DNA of 64,000 bases. Origin: Cellulomonas denverensis (lineage in GTDB: Bacteria > Actinomycetota > Actinomycetes > Actinomycetales > Cellulomonadaceae). Shown piece after piece: positions 12,919 to 22,630 of the stretch. The notes beneath the pieces were generated by a model. That model ran no database searches. It was not told the origin of the DNA and saw only the letters and a list, made by a program, of their open reading frames with translations. Within the stretch, counting starts at the first letter, position 1, and every line of letters begins with the position of its first letter. Both the position numbers and the translations under genes were made by a program. Location of the stretch: the NCBI RefSeq assembly GCF_012396125.1, contig NZ_JAAXOX010000010.1, forward strand, positions 58,878-122,877, read 5' to 3'.

Positions 12919-15498
12919 TCAGCGCGTGCCGCGCCACCTCCCCACGACCATCAGCCCGCCGACTCCGAGCAGGCCCGCCGCCAGGAGCGCGCCCGGGACC
13001 AGGCCATCCGCACCGGTCGCCGCGAGACCAGCACCGGTACCCGTCCCGGCGTCGACAGCAGCAGCACCGGCACCCGTCCCGGCGTCGGCACCACCGGCAC
13101 CCGTCCCGGCGTCGGCACCACCGGCGCCCGTCCCGGCATCGGCACCAACACCCTCATCAGCACCGGCACCAGGGCCGGTCCCGGTCCCGGCCGCGCCCGC
13201 CGGATCGATCCGGATCACCACGTCCACCCGCACGGACGCCCCGACGCCGTTGGCGGCCACCACCCCGACCCGGTACTCGCCCGCCGTGGTCGGCACGCCG
13301 GTGAGGGTGCCGTCGGCCTGCAGTTCCAGGCCCGGGGGCAGCGTTCCCTCGGCGATGGTCAGCTCCGGTGCCGGTGTCCCGCCGACCGTGAAGGTGTGCG
13401 CGTAGGCCGTCCCGACTTCACCGGCCGGGGGCTCGCCGCCGAGGGTCACCGGCTCGTGGACGACCAGGTCGACGTCGAGTGCCGGCGCCGAGGACCCGCA
13501 CACGGCGTGTGCCGAGGGGTCGGCGGCGAGCACGCGGAACTGGTAGCTGCCCGCGGTGGTGGGGGTGCCCGACAGCAGCCCGTCCGTGGACAGCGTCAGG
13601 CCGTCGGGCAGCGCGCCGCCGTTGGGGTCCACTCCCGTCGCCAGGGTGTCGGAGCTGGTGTCGAAGGTGAAGGCGTACGGCTCCCCGGCCACGGCGGCGT
13701 GCGGTTCACCGGTGAGGGTGGGGCAGGCGACGCCCTGGACCCAGATCGAGGCGGACGTCCACGCGCCGAACGGGTTGGTGACGGTCAGCCGGTACTGGTC
13801 CGTCCCGTCGGGTGCGGTCACCCGGAGCCGGGTCGTCACGGTCTCCCCGGTCACGGCGTCGTGCTGCTCGGTGCGGTCGGGGTCGACGGGGCCCCAGGTG
13901 CCATCGGCGCCTTCGACCTCCCACCGGATGGTGACGGCGGAGCCGCTCCTCAGCATCGCGACGAGCTCGAGTTGGCGGTCCGCCTGGCCGTACTCCCCTA
14001 CCGGCAGGACGAGCGGGCGGGGCGCGGTGCCGTAGGTGAACGCCTGGTCGTGGGTGATCGTGCTGTCCCCGGTGCGCACGTGGACGTCGACCGTCCCGGC
14101 GGCGTGCGGCGGGGTGACGGCGTGCACCACGGCACCCTCGCGCCGCACCTGGGCGGCCGGGACGTCGCCGAACCGGACCTCGGTCATCGCGGTGTGCAGG
14201 GAGTGCGGCGTCTCGACCACCCGATCCGCCGGGGCGCCCAGACCCAGCTGGCCGACCTGACCGGTGCCCCAGGCGAGGATGTCGCCCGACGCGGTGACGG
14301 CGAACGCCCGGCGCTGGTCGTAGCTGCCGGCGCTGGGTCCGATCCCGAGGGCGGTTGCTCCGGTCAGAGCGTCACCGTCGTACTCGAGCGGCTCCGGCCG
14401 GTCGGCGTCGCGCCCGCCGGCCAGGATGCCGTCGCCGGCGCTGCCCCAGCCGTAGAGGCGTCCCTGGTCGTCCCTCGCGAGGGCGATCGAGAGCGTCGCG
14501 GCCACCTCGACGATCCGTGCCCCGTCGGGGAGCGCGCCGAGATCGACCGCGAGTGGCACGGAGTTCTCCATCGCGCCGGACGCCCCGGTGCCGAGTTCCC
14601 CGTTCGCGTTGCTCCCCCAGGCGACCATCGACCCGTCCTCGGTCACGGCATAGACGCTCGCGGTCCCGATGGCCACGTACTCCACGGTCTGACCGGCGAG
14701 CACGCCGCTGGTGTCGACCGGCACCGGCCACACCGACACGCCGGAGCTGCCCCGTCCCAGGCGACCGTTCCCGCCGTTCCCCCAGCAGTAGACGGCACCG
14801 TGCTCGGTGAGCGCCACCACCGAGTTCTCGCCGGCAGCGACCTGGGCGACCGGCACTCCGTCCAGGGTCTCGACCACCAGCACCGGATCCCACTGCGTGG
14901 CCGTGCTGCCGATCCCGATCTGGCCGAGCGACCCCCAGCCCCAGGCGTAGACCGCCCCGGCGCCGGTCAGGACCACGGCGAAGTCCGCACCCGCGTCGAC
15001 CTGGGTCACGGTGGAGCCCACCAGCGCCGCGAGCGATGCCAGAAGAACCGGCTCGGCGCTCCCGGTGACACCGCTCCCGAGGCCGAGCTGCCCGCGCGCG
15101 TTCGCCCCCCAGGTGTACACCGCTCCGCCGCTGGTCAGTGCGACCGAGTGGGCGGAGCCGGCCACCACCTGCACGACGTCCTCGCCGCCGAAGGCCTCCC
15201 GGTCGATCGCGGTCGGCTCCAGGGCCTGGGTCATGTCGCCGAGGCCGAGCTGTCCGGAATCGCCGGTGCCCCAGGCGTAGACGGTCCCGTCGGTCATCAC
15301 CGCGAGCGTGTGGGCGTCGCCGGTGGCCACCTGGGTGAACCGCACCGGGTCGTCGGCCTGGACCGTGACCTCGGCACCGCCGTCGACCAGCCCGAGCGCG
15401 GGCGTGACCGGGCCGGTGGGATCGGCACCGGCGGTGCCGCCACCCGGTAGCACCAAGGCGGTCGCGAGCAGGACGGAGGACGCGAGGCGGAGCAACAT
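12919..15498 (-). CDS. secreted RCC1-repeat surface protein with LAATG sorting signal
   Basis: The 859-residue protein begins at MLLRLASSVLLATALVLPGG, a Sec signal peptide. Residues about 45-480 hold seven RCC1 repeats (GTVYAWGTGDSGQLGLG type), enough for one seven-bladed propeller. Ig-like domains of the putative-Ig type follow (GEPYAFTFDTS, TLPPGLELQADGTLTGVP). Then comes a Gly/Ala/Thr/Asp-rich linker with a 9-residue repeat, and the end has LAATG, a hydrophobic segment and RWRGTR. LAxTG is the signal of actinobacterial class E sortases, so it should be linked to the cell wall. Binding partner unknown. The start at 15498 is chosen because the signal peptide begins there. Confidence 0.85.
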   Translation of the reverse strand: MLLRLASSVLLATALVLPGGGTAGADPTGPVTPALGLVDGGAEVTVQADDPVRFTQVATGDAHTLAVMTDGTVYAWGTGDSGQLGLGDMTQALEPTAIDREAFGGEDVVQVVAGSAHSVALTSGGAVYTWGANARGQLGLGSGVTGSAEPVLLASLAALVGSTVTQVDAGADFAVVLTGAGAVYAWGWGSLGQIGIGSTATQWDPVLVVETLDGVPVAQVAAGENSVVALTEHGAVYCWGNGGNGRLGRGSSGVSVWPVPVDTSGVLAGQTVEYVAIGTASVYAVTEDGSMVAWGSNANGELGTGASGAMENSVPLAVDLGALPDGARIVEVAATLSIALARDDQGRLYGWGSAGDGILAGGRDADRPEPLEYDGDALTGATALGIGPSAGSYDQRRAFAVTASGDILAWGTGQVGQLGLGAPADRVVETPHSLHTAMTEVRFGDVPAAQVRREGAVVHAVTPPHAAGTVDVHVRTGDSTITHDQAFTYGTAPRPLVLPVGEYGQADRQLELVAMLRSGSAVTIRWEVEGADGTWGPVDPDRTEQHDAVTGETVTTRLRVTAPDGTDQYRLTVTNPFGAWTSASIWVQGVACPTLTGEPHAAVAGEPYAFTFDTSSDTLATGVDPNGGALPDGLTLSTDGLLSGTPTTAGSYQFRVLAADPSAHAVCGSSAPALDVDLVVHEPVTLGGEPPAGEVGTAYAHTFTVGGTPAPELTIAEGTLPPGLELQADGTLTGVPTTAGEYRVGVVAANGVGASVRVDVVIRIDPAGAAGTGTGPGAGADEGVGADAGTGAGGADAGTGAGGADAGTGAGAAAVDAGTGTGAGLAATGADGLVPGALLAAGLLGVGGLMVVGRWRGTR
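13022..13160 (-). repeat. 27-bp tandem repeat in the wall-linker region
   Basis: Adjacent near-identical 27-base units encode DAGTGAGGA-type nonapeptides in the cell-wall-spanning linker of the RCC1 protein. Such repeats change copy number easily. Confidence 0.7.
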
Positions 15499-15652
15499 GG
15501 AGCACCTGTCTGCACGGGAACATGACGAGTTCCCACCCCAGGGCACGGCGGCGACCGAGACGCGGCCGGTCCGGTGGCAGCACGGGCCCGCCGTCCGTAC
15601 TTCCCCGGCCAGGGCCCGCGAACCGGGGTGTCCGGATGGAAAGCTGGACGGG

Positions 15653-17062
15653 TCAGAGGTCTGCCGACTCCGCCACCCCGTCCTGGAGCAGCGCCTCCCG
15701 CGCCCGGCAGTACGCCCGCCGCAGCCGCGGGTCCGCCCCCAGCTCGCCGAACACCGGCACCACGTCCAGCAGCGCCCCCGGCCGTTCGTCCTCCCGCGCG
15801 ACCGCGGCGAGCAGCTCGGCGGCGGCCCGGTCCACGACCGTCGTCCCGCGCCGCTGCATGGACACCCCCCAGGCGGCGAGCACCAGGGCGGCCACGTCGA
15901 TCGACCCGCCGGCGGCGAGCTGGTCGCGGACCACCGGCAGCAGGAACTTGGGGATCCGGTCGGAGGCGTCGACGGCGATCCGGTCCAGGCGGTCGGCGAC
16001 CGCGGCGCAGGCGAAGCGGTCCAGCACCTGGTCGCCGTAGGCGAGCGGGTCGGTGCCGGGCAGCGGATCGAGGGTCGGGACGGCCTCGTCGGTGAGGTAG
16101 CGGCGGACGAGACCGGCGATCACCGGGTCGGCAACCGCCTCGTGCACCCAGGTGTGGCCGGCGAGCATGCCGAGGTGGGCGAGCGCCTGGTGGGAGGCGT
16201 TCAGGATCCGGAGTTTGAGCTTCTCGTAGGGGGCGACATCGGGGACAAGCTCGACCCCGACGGTCGCGAGGTCGGGCCGGCCGGTGGGGAAGTCGTCCTG
16301 GATCACCCACTGCCGGAACTGCTCGGCGGCGACCGGCCAGGGGTCGTCGATGCCGTAGTCGTCGCGGACCATCGCGCGGGTGAGGTCGGTGGTGACCGGG
16401 GTGATCCGGTCGACCATGGTGCAGGGGAAGGCGACCTCCGCGGCGATCCAGTCGGCGAGGGCCGGGTCGTGCCGCCGGGTGAAGGCGGTCAGGGCGGCCC
16501 GGGTGACGTCGCCGTTGTGCTGGATGTTGTCGCAGCTCAGGACCGTGAACGGCGGGGTGCCGTCCGCCCGGCGACGGCGGAGGGCAGCGGCCAGGTAGCC
16601 GAAGGCGCTGATCGGCAGGCCGTCCGGCTGGTCGAGGTCGGCCAGGGTGAGCGGGTCGCGGGGGGCGAAGGTGCCGGTCGCGTCGTCGATGCCGTAGCCG
16701 CCCTCCGTGATGGTGAGCGAGACGATCCTGGTCGCCGGGTCGGCCAGCACGTCCAGGACGGCGGCCGGGTCGTCGGGGGCGTGCAGGTAGCGGATCAGCG
16801 AGCCGATCACCTGGGCCCGCCGGGTGCCGTCCGGGGCGGTGGTGACCAGGGTGTAGCGGCCGTCCCGAGCATGGGCGGCGTCGCGCAGGGCGGTCTCGGT
16901 GGGGAGCAGGCCGACGCCGCAGACGCCCCAGTCCAAGTCACCACCGGCGGCGATCGCGTCCCAGTAGGTCTGCTGGTGCGACCGGTGGAACGCCCCGACA
17001 CCGAGGTGCACCACACCGACCCGCAGCCGGTCCCGGTCGTAGGCCGGGGTGCGCACGGTCAC
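15653..17062 (-). CDS. mannitol dehydrogenase family oxidoreductase
   Basis: A 469-residue member of the long-chain mannitol/fructuronate/tagaturonate dehydrogenase family. The N-terminus has the nucleotide-binding segment VVHLGVGAFHRSHQQTYWD, followed by TITEGGYG and VLSCDNIQHNG. The C-terminal domain has KLKLRILNASHQALAHLG, which supplies the catalytic Lys/Asn/His. It interconverts a ketose or keto-acid with the polyol or hydroxy-acid using NAD(P). The GTG at 17062 overlaps the alpha-galactosidase stop (GTGA), so the two are co-translated. The substrate could be mannitol, fructuronate or tagaturonate and is not decided by sequence. Confidence 0.88.
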   Translation of the reverse strand: MTVRTPAYDRDRLRVGVVHLGVGAFHRSHQQTYWDAIAAGGDLDWGVCGVGLLPTETALRDAAHARDGRYTLVTTAPDGTRRAQVIGSLIRYLHAPDDPAAVLDVLADPATRIVSLTITEGGYGIDDATGTFAPRDPLTLADLDQPDGLPISAFGYLAAALRRRRADGTPPFTVLSCDNIQHNGDVTRAALTAFTRRHDPALADWIAAEVAFPCTMVDRITPVTTDLTRAMVRDDYGIDDPWPVAAEQFRQWVIQDDFPTGRPDLATVGVELVPDVAPYEKLKLRILNASHQALAHLGMLAGHTWVHEAVADPVIAGLVRRYLTDEAVPTLDPLPGTDPLAYGDQVLDRFACAAVADRLDRIAVDASDRIPKFLLPVVRDQLAAGGSIDVAALVLAAWGVSMQRRGTTVVDRAAAELLAAVAREDERPGALLDVVPVFGELGADPRLRRAYCRAREALLQDGVAESADL

Positions 17063-19164
17063 GGCCGGACCCGCAGCACCCGGGCGGACTCGCCCGCCGG
17101 GTGGACCCGGAGTTCGGCGGTGGCCGGGTCCCAGGTGGGTGCCCAGTCGGCGAGCTCGGTGGGGTAGAGCGTCTCCACCCGCAGCTCCCGGCCGGCGAAC
17201 CGGGGCAGCGGGAGGACGACCTCGGACTGGCCGGCCCGGTGCCAGACGAACAGCAGCAGCTCCTCGCCGCGCAGCGAGCCGAGGGCCACCGTGTCGGCAT
17301 CCCACTCCGGCAGGCCGAGCGGCCAGAGCGGGGTGGCGGCGGCGTGGTGCGCGATCACCTCCGGGTAGAGCGCGGTGGCGGCGCGGACCAGGTCGCGCTG
17401 GCCGGGGTCGAGCCGGTCCTGGTTGCCGGACAGGTAGAGCCGGCCGGACAGCCCGGTGACCAGGTTGAAGGCGATCTGCTCGTCGGTCATCTCGTGCTGG
17501 GGGTAGGCCCAGTTGCCGGCCTGTTCCGGGGCCATCGCCATCGGGGCGGCGGCGGCGATGGTGGGGTACAGCCGGTAGTCCTGCTGGTCGGAGGTGGACT
17601 GCAGGTCGTAGCGGGACAGGATCGCCTGGTCCATCCGCTGGGCGCCGGAGGAACAGGCCTCGATGATCACGTCCGGGTGCCGGCGGCGCAGCGCCTCGAA
17701 CCAGTCCAGGTGGGCGCGGGCGTGGTCGAGCAGACCCTCGCCGGGGCCGGAGACGCCGGTGTCCGGGCCGGTGCCGGGGGTGACGTTGTAGTCCCACTTG
17801 AAGTAGCGGGCGCCGTACTCGCCGATCAGCCGGTCGAACACCCGGTCCAGGTGGTCGCGGGCGGCCGGGGAGCGCAGGTCGAGGAAGTAGCGGTCGTGTT
17901 CGACGATCCGGACGCCGGCCCGGTGCATGAACGCGTCCTCGGGCAGGTCGGCGGCCCGGGCGGAGCGCACTCCGATCACCTCGGGCTCGACCCACAGGCC
18001 GGGGGCCATCCCGGCGGCGCGGATGTACTCCAGTACGCCGGTCAGGCCGAGGTCGCCGAACCGCCGGGTGGACGGTTCCCAGGCGCCGACCGACGGCCAC
18101 CAGTCGTAGCCGTCGTCGTACCAGCCGGCGTCGATGCAGAACACCTCGGCGCCGATGGCCGCGGCGGCGTCGATCAGCGGGAGCAGCGCCTCGGTGGTGG
18201 GGTCGCCCATCAGCGCGTTCATGTAGTCGTTGAACACCAGCGGGCGGGCGGCGTCGGCGGTGAACGGCAGGTGCGAGCGGCGGCGGTGCCCGGTGAGCTC
18301 GGCGATCGCCCCGGTGAGCCCGGCGGTGGACAGCGCGAAGGACACCGGCACGGTGCTGAAGCTGTCGCCAGGATCGAGCACAGTGGTCCAGGCGTGGTGC
18401 AGGTCGTCCGGGCCCATCAGCGCCAGGGTGAACAGGTCGGAGTCGGCGTACTGGGAGTTCAGCTCCCAGCGCCAGGGGTTGCTGGCCTCGATCTGCCAGG
18501 CCAGCGCCGGTCCGTCGCCGGATTCGAGCCCGGCGACCGGCACGTACTCGCCGGAGGACCAGGTGGAAGTGGACCCGCGCGAGTGCGAGCCGCGGCCGGA
18601 CTGGCCGTGCGCGGCGGGGTTGAGGTCGGGCAGGCCCTCCGGCCCCATCAGGTCGATCGCGGACCAGCGGCTCTCGGCGCACCACTCGTTGCGGGCGGTC
18701 CACAGCCGGGTGCGGCGCGGGTCGCCGAGGAAGCCGGTCAGGCCGCGCAGCACCACGGAGGTCACCGCCTGCACGGTCAGCGCCCGCTCGCCCTGGTTCC
18801 GCAGGGTGGTCACGGCCCGGTAGGCGGCCAGGTCGTCGTAGCGGGTGAGCGTGGTGGTGACCAGCAGCCCGGTCTCCGGGTCGTACTGGTCGATCTCGAT
18901 CATCTCGGCGCCGTCCCGGGTGGCGGTGCGGTGCCCGGTGTAGCGCAGCCGGTCGCCGACGGCGGTGCGGTCGGTCCGGGTCGAGGTCAGTGCCCGGCCC
19001 TCGCCGAGCAGCAGCGCCTCGGCCATCGCGTGTCGCGGCAGGTGCCGGGGCGTGGGCCCGTCCGGCAGCGGGGTGCGCGGGGCGAGGCCGAGGGTGACCG
19101 GCGCGTCGGCGGGAAGATCGAGGTGCAGGGGTGCGGCGTCCGAGCCCCAGGTCAGAGAGGTCAT
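17059..19164 (-). CDS. alpha-galactosidase, GH36
   Basis: A 701-residue enzyme with the GH36 layout: an N-terminal beta-sandwich (about 1-310), a catalytic barrel and a small C-terminal sheet. The nucleophile is Asp458 in YFKWDYN and the acid/base is Asp526 in STSDQQDY, after EACSSGAQRMD. There is no signal peptide, so it cleaves imported alpha-1,6-galactosides such as raffinose or melibiose in the cytosol. The ATG at 19164 is chosen because the preceding codons lack family similarity. It is transcribed divergently from the ABC importer at 19498, with a promoter and palindrome between them. Confidence 0.92.
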   Translation of the reverse strand: MTSLTWGSDAAPLHLDLPADAPVTLGLAPRTPLPDGPTPRHLPRHAMAEALLLGEGRALTSTRTDRTAVGDRLRYTGHRTATRDGAEMIEIDQYDPETGLLVTTTLTRYDDLAAYRAVTTLRNQGERALTVQAVTSVVLRGLTGFLGDPRRTRLWTARNEWCAESRWSAIDLMGPEGLPDLNPAAHGQSGRGSHSRGSTSTWSSGEYVPVAGLESGDGPALAWQIEASNPWRWELNSQYADSDLFTLALMGPDDLHHAWTTVLDPGDSFSTVPVSFALSTAGLTGAIAELTGHRRRSHLPFTADAARPLVFNDYMNALMGDPTTEALLPLIDAAAAIGAEVFCIDAGWYDDGYDWWPSVGAWEPSTRRFGDLGLTGVLEYIRAAGMAPGLWVEPEVIGVRSARAADLPEDAFMHRAGVRIVEHDRYFLDLRSPAARDHLDRVFDRLIGEYGARYFKWDYNVTPGTGPDTGVSGPGEGLLDHARAHLDWFEALRRRHPDVIIEACSSGAQRMDQAILSRYDLQSTSDQQDYRLYPTIAAAAPMAMAPEQAGNWAYPQHEMTDEQIAFNLVTGLSGRLYLSGNQDRLDPGQRDLVRAATALYPEVIAHHAAATPLWPLGLPEWDADTVALGSLRGEELLLFVWHRAGQSEVVLPLPRFAGRELRVETLYPTELADWAPTWDPATAELRVHPAGESARVLRVRP

Positions 19165-19234
19165 GTGTCGTCCAGGCGAGGTGTCGGGTGCCGGCACGGC
19201 GCGTCAGTGCGAGTCCGGCATCGAATGATGAACG

Positions 19235-19263
19235 ACTATCACAGCGATCGACTCGCTCGTCAA
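19235..19263 (-). promoter_or_regulatory. leftward promoter of the alpha-galactosidase operon with palindrome
   Basis: On the minus strand TTGACG (19258-19263) and GATAGT (19235-19240) are 17 bases apart. The spacer holds an imperfect palindrome at 19243-19257 with arms AGCGA and TCGCT. It is a plausible operator for the LacI-type regulator encoded at 22631. Confidence 0.45.
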
Positions 19264-19316
19264 TCCCGTTCGCCCTGAGTGCACATCACGATCATGTGAC
19301 CCTTGATCATCAGGGC

Positions 19317-19345
19317 TTGACAGCCACCGGCCGACTGGATAGACA
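19317..19345 (+). promoter_or_regulatory. rightward promoter of the ABC importer operon
   Basis: TTGACA (19317-19322) and TAGACA (19340-19345) are exactly 17 bases apart, about 150 bases before the start at 19498. Repeated GATCAT motifs just upstream (19290-19310) may be regulator or activator sites. The stretch 19165-19497 holds no gene beyond these two divergent promoters and a long leader. Confidence 0.5.
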
Positions 19346-19497
19346 TGCTCAACGTTCGTCACAACCACCTGGATCCCGCACGCTGGCGTGCCGGGTCCGC
19401 ACCGGGCAGCGGACACCGCCCTTGCACCGTCGCCGCCGGTGCACGGGCGACCGGGACGCCGTTCACCGAAGAGCACACACCCCCTGGAAGGCATCTG

Positions 19498-20775
19498 ATG
19501 AAGACCACCCACCTGAGGCCGGTCGCCGGCCTCGCCGTGGCCGCCCTGGCCCTGACCGCCTGCTCCTCCGGGGGCGACGACGGCGGCGGCGACTCCGCCG
19601 GCACGCTGGAGATGTGGACCGCCTGGACCGAGGGCGCCGACACCGCCAACGCCAGCGCGGAGATGATCGCGGAGTTCGAGGAGACCACCGGCTACACGGT
19701 GAACCAGACGAACTTCACCTACGACATGCTGCACGAGAAGCTGATCGCCTCGGCCGCCGGCGGCAACCTGCCGGACGTGGTCTGGGGCCTGCCGGAGTAC
19801 GTCGGCGAGTTCGACAAGATGGGCATCCTCGCCGACCTGTCCGACGCCTGGGACGAGTGGGAGGACAAGGACCAGGTCTCCGACGCGGTGAAGTCCGCGA
19901 TGACCATCAACGGCAAGGTCGTCGGCTTCCCCTACGAGACCACCGTGCGGGCCTACCTGGTGCACGACGACCTGCTGAGCGAGGCCGGGGTCGAGGTGCC
20001 CACCACCTGGGAGGACGTGCTCGCGGTCGGCTCCACCGTGCAGGACGCCACCGGCAGCTCGTTCTACGGCGTGGCCGGCACCGGAGTGCGCTCGCCGCAG
20101 GAGCTGCTGGTCTACCTGGCCCAGGCCGGCGCCACCATCGCCGAGGAGCAGTCCGGCGGCGGGTTCCGGAACACCTGGCAGGAGGACGACGACCAGTTGG
20201 CCGCCGCCACCGCGACCTTCCAGTTCTACCTGGACCTGATGGACAGCGGTGCGGTGAACCCGAACTCGGCGACCTACGGCTGGGAGGAGACCGACGAGAA
20301 CCTCGCCACCGGCCTGACCGCCAGCTACGTCACCGGCAACTGGCTCGCCGAGCGCGAGGAGACCAACCCGGAGATGGCCGACATCTCGGTGCACCCGATC
20401 CCGGCCCCGGCCGACGGTGAGGCGGCGACCTACCTGGAGGCCAAGCCGGTGTTCGTCATGAACACCACCGACAACCTGGAGGGGGCCACCGAGCTCGCCC
20501 GGGCCTGGGCCAGCGAGGACTGGCAGCAGGCCGCGTTCACCGACCGCTCCGCGCTGGACAACGTGTCCACCGACTCCAAGTGGAGCCAGGACTTCGGCGC
20601 GCTGATGGAGACCGGTGTCACCTTCCCGCCGGTCACCCTCGGCTCGATCACCCAGGCGATGATCGACTCCCTCGCCCGGGTGCTCCAGGAGGGCCAGGAC
20701 CCGGAGGAGACCGCGATCTGGCTGTCCGAGCAGATCAACACCGCGCTGTCCGACTCCGGCGAACTCGCCGAGTAA
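19498..20775 (+). CDS. ABC sugar transporter, substrate-binding lipoprotein
   Basis: A 425-residue family-1 extracellular binding protein. The signal peptide KTTHLRPVAGLAVAALALTAC ends in a lipobox cysteine, followed by an acidic Gly-rich tether. The mature part has EMWTAWTEG and the two-lobed layout of sugar binding proteins. The ATG at 19498 has GGAAGG eight bases upstream. It heads an operon with two permeases and a LacI regulator, divergent from alpha-galactosidase, so an alpha-galactoside is the likely ligand. No ATPase gene is present; a shared MsiK-type ATPase elsewhere is typical in actinomycetes. Confidence 0.9.
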   Translation: MKTTHLRPVAGLAVAALALTACSSGGDDGGGDSAGTLEMWTAWTEGADTANASAEMIAEFEETTGYTVNQTNFTYDMLHEKLIASAAGGNLPDVVWGLPEYVGEFDKMGILADLSDAWDEWEDKDQVSDAVKSAMTINGKVVGFPYETTVRAYLVHDDLLSEAGVEVPTTWEDVLAVGSTVQDATGSSFYGVAGTGVRSPQELLVYLAQAGATIAEEQSGGGFRNTWQEDDDQLAAATATFQFYLDLMDSGAVNPNSATYGWEETDENLATGLTASYVTGNWLAEREETNPEMADISVHPIPAPADGEAATYLEAKPVFVMNTTDNLEGATELARAWASEDWQQAAFTDRSALDNVSTDSKWSQDFGALMETGVTFPPVTLGSITQAMIDSLARVLQEGQDPEETAIWLSEQINTALSDSGELAE

Positions 20776-20808
20776 CCCCCGCACCGACACCGAACCCCGA
20801 GGATCACT

Positions 20809-21729
20809 GTGGCAGCGAGAACGTCGCGGGTCAGTCCCGCCGGCCCACGCGCGGGCACCCGGTTCGCCTTCGGCGCACTGGCCCCCGCCTGGGTGTTCCT
20901 GCTGGTGCTGATCGGTTACCCGCTGGTGCGGGTGCTGATCGACGCCTTCACGAACGCGAACCTGATCAATCCGAACGTGAGCGGCTTCGCCGGACTCGGC
21001 AACTTCGCCGACGTCGTGGCGGACGACCACTTCGGCTCGGCGGTCGCGCACACGGTCGTCTGGACCCTCGGGTCGGTGATCGGTGAGTACCTGATCGGCC
21101 TCGGAGCCGCCCTGCTCCTCGCCCGCAAGGTGCGGGGGCAGGGCGTGTTCCGGGTGCTGACCTTCATCCCGTGGCTGGTGCCGATCATCGTCGCCGGCAT
21201 GACCTGGGCCTGGCTGCTCAACCCGGACTTCGGGATCATCAACTCCCTGCTGACCAGGTCCGGGTTGATCGACCAGCCGATCAACTTCCTCGGCGACTCG
21301 GCGTGGGCGATGCCGACGGTCATCTTCGTCAACATCTGGCGCTCGTTCCCGTACTACACGATCTCCTTCCTGGCCGCGTTGCAGGCCATTCCGGGCGATC
21401 TGTACGAGGCGGCGGCGCTGGACGGGGCCTCGGCCTGGCGGCGGTTCTGGTCGATCACGATGCCGCAGCTGCGCTCGACCTCGCTGATCATCGTGTTCAT
21501 CCACCTGATCTGGACCGCGGTGAACTTCGACTTCATCTGGGTGCTGACCCAGGGCGGCCCGAACTACGCCACGATCACGCTCCCGATCCTGATCTACCGG
21601 TACTCGATGCAGGACTTCAACGTCGGGATGGCCTCGGCGCTGTCCACGCTGATGCTGATCGGGACCTCGCTGATCTTCGTCGTCTACTACCGCTACCGCC
21701 GCAAGCTCAGCGAAGAGATCGTCGGCTAG
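20809..21729 (+). CDS. ABC sugar transporter permease (MalF type)
   Basis: A 306-residue inner-membrane protein with six predicted helices. The cytoplasmic EAA loop that docks the ATPase reads YEAAALDGASAWRRFWSITMP. It begins with GTG at 20809 with AGGA upstream and follows the binding-protein gene by 33 bases. It should pair with the next gene product to form the channel. Confidence 0.9.
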   Translation: MAARTSRVSPAGPRAGTRFAFGALAPAWVFLLVLIGYPLVRVLIDAFTNANLINPNVSGFAGLGNFADVVADDHFGSAVAHTVVWTLGSVIGEYLIGLGAALLLARKVRGQGVFRVLTFIPWLVPIIVAGMTWAWLLNPDFGIINSLLTRSGLIDQPINFLGDSAWAMPTVIFVNIWRSFPYYTISFLAALQAIPGDLYEAAALDGASAWRRFWSITMPQLRSTSLIIVFIHLIWTAVNFDFIWVLTQGGPNYATITLPILIYRYSMQDFNVGMASALSTLMLIGTSLIFVVYYRYRRKLSEEIVG

Positions 21730-21739
21730 GAGGCCTGCC

Positions 21740-22582
21740 ATGAATGCCACTGCCCAGCGCCGGCTCTCGCACCTGGTCACCTATGTGCTGCTGGTCCTGC
21801 TGTCCGTGTACTGCCTGTTCCCCTTCCTGTGGATGCTCATCTCCTCGTTCAAGCCGAAGACCGAGATCCGCTCCCGGGTCCCGTCCTTCTGGATCGAGAA
21901 CCCCACGCTGGAGAACTTCACGAATGTGCTGGTGGACCACAACTTCACCACCTACATCCGCAACTCGTTGTTCGTCTCGCTGTGCGCCTGCGGGCTGTCG
22001 CTGGTGATCTCGCTGCTGGCGGGCTACGTGTTCAGCCGGTTCTTCCGGATGCGCGCGGTGAAGTACACCAACTTCTTCATGCTGGTGTCGCAGATGATCC
22101 CCGGCGTGCTGCTGCTGGTGCCGCTGTACATCACCATGCGCAACCTCGGGATCTTGGAGTCCCACCTGTCGCTGATCCTGGCGTACACCACGTTCGTGAT
22201 CCCGCTGTGCACCTTCATGCTCAGCTCGGGCTACGACTCGATCCCGATCACGCTGGAGGAGGCCGCCCAGCTCGACGGGTGCAGCCGGCTGGGCACCCTG
22301 CGCCGGGTGATCCTGCCGGTGATGATCCCGACCATCGTGTCGGTGGGGCTGTACGCCTTCATCAATGCCTGGAACGAGTTCATGTTCGGCTACATCTTCA
22401 TCTCCCAGGACTCCCTGCGGACGCTGACCCCGGCGATCATGCTGTTCAAGGGCGCGAACTCGATCGACTGGGGTGGGCTGATGGCCGCGTCGGTGATCGC
22501 GGTGGCCCCGGTGGCCCTGATCTTCCTGTTCCTGCAGCGCTACTTCATGTCCGGTCTGATGAGCGGGGCGGTCAAGGGGTGA
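21740..22582 (+). CDS. ABC sugar transporter permease (MalG type)
   Basis: A 280-residue permease with six helices. Its EAA loop reads LEEAAQLDGCSRLGTLRRVILP, and the end (RYFMSGLMSGAVKG) is typical of MalG-like subunits. A strong AGGAGG site precedes the ATG at 21740, ten bases after the first permease. It is the partner subunit of the importer. Confidence 0.9.
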   Translation: MNATAQRRLSHLVTYVLLVLLSVYCLFPFLWMLISSFKPKTEIRSRVPSFWIENPTLENFTNVLVDHNFTTYIRNSLFVSLCACGLSLVISLLAGYVFSRFFRMRAVKYTNFFMLVSQMIPGVLLLVPLYITMRNLGILESHLSLILAYTTFVIPLCTFMLSSGYDSIPITLEEAAQLDGCSRLGTLRRVILPVMIPTIVSVGLYAFINAWNEFMFGYIFISQDSLRTLTPAIMLFKGANSIDWGGLMAASVIAVAPVALIFLFLQRYFMSGLMSGAVKG

Positions 22583-22630
22583 GCACCGAATGCCCTGAGC
22601 TGCACCGTCACCGCCATTAGGGTGCCTTCC

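Noticed and set aside
12829..15450. 873-codon plus-strand open frame antisense to the RCC1 gene
   Set aside because: It mirrors a well-supported secreted protein; the translation is Arg/Gly/Pro-rich without domains. Long antisense frames are expected in high-GC DNA.
19204..21780. 858-codon minus-strand frame across the ABC importer genes
   Set aside because: It is antisense to three well-supported transporter genes and shows only compositional sequence rich in Gly, Arg, Val and Asp.
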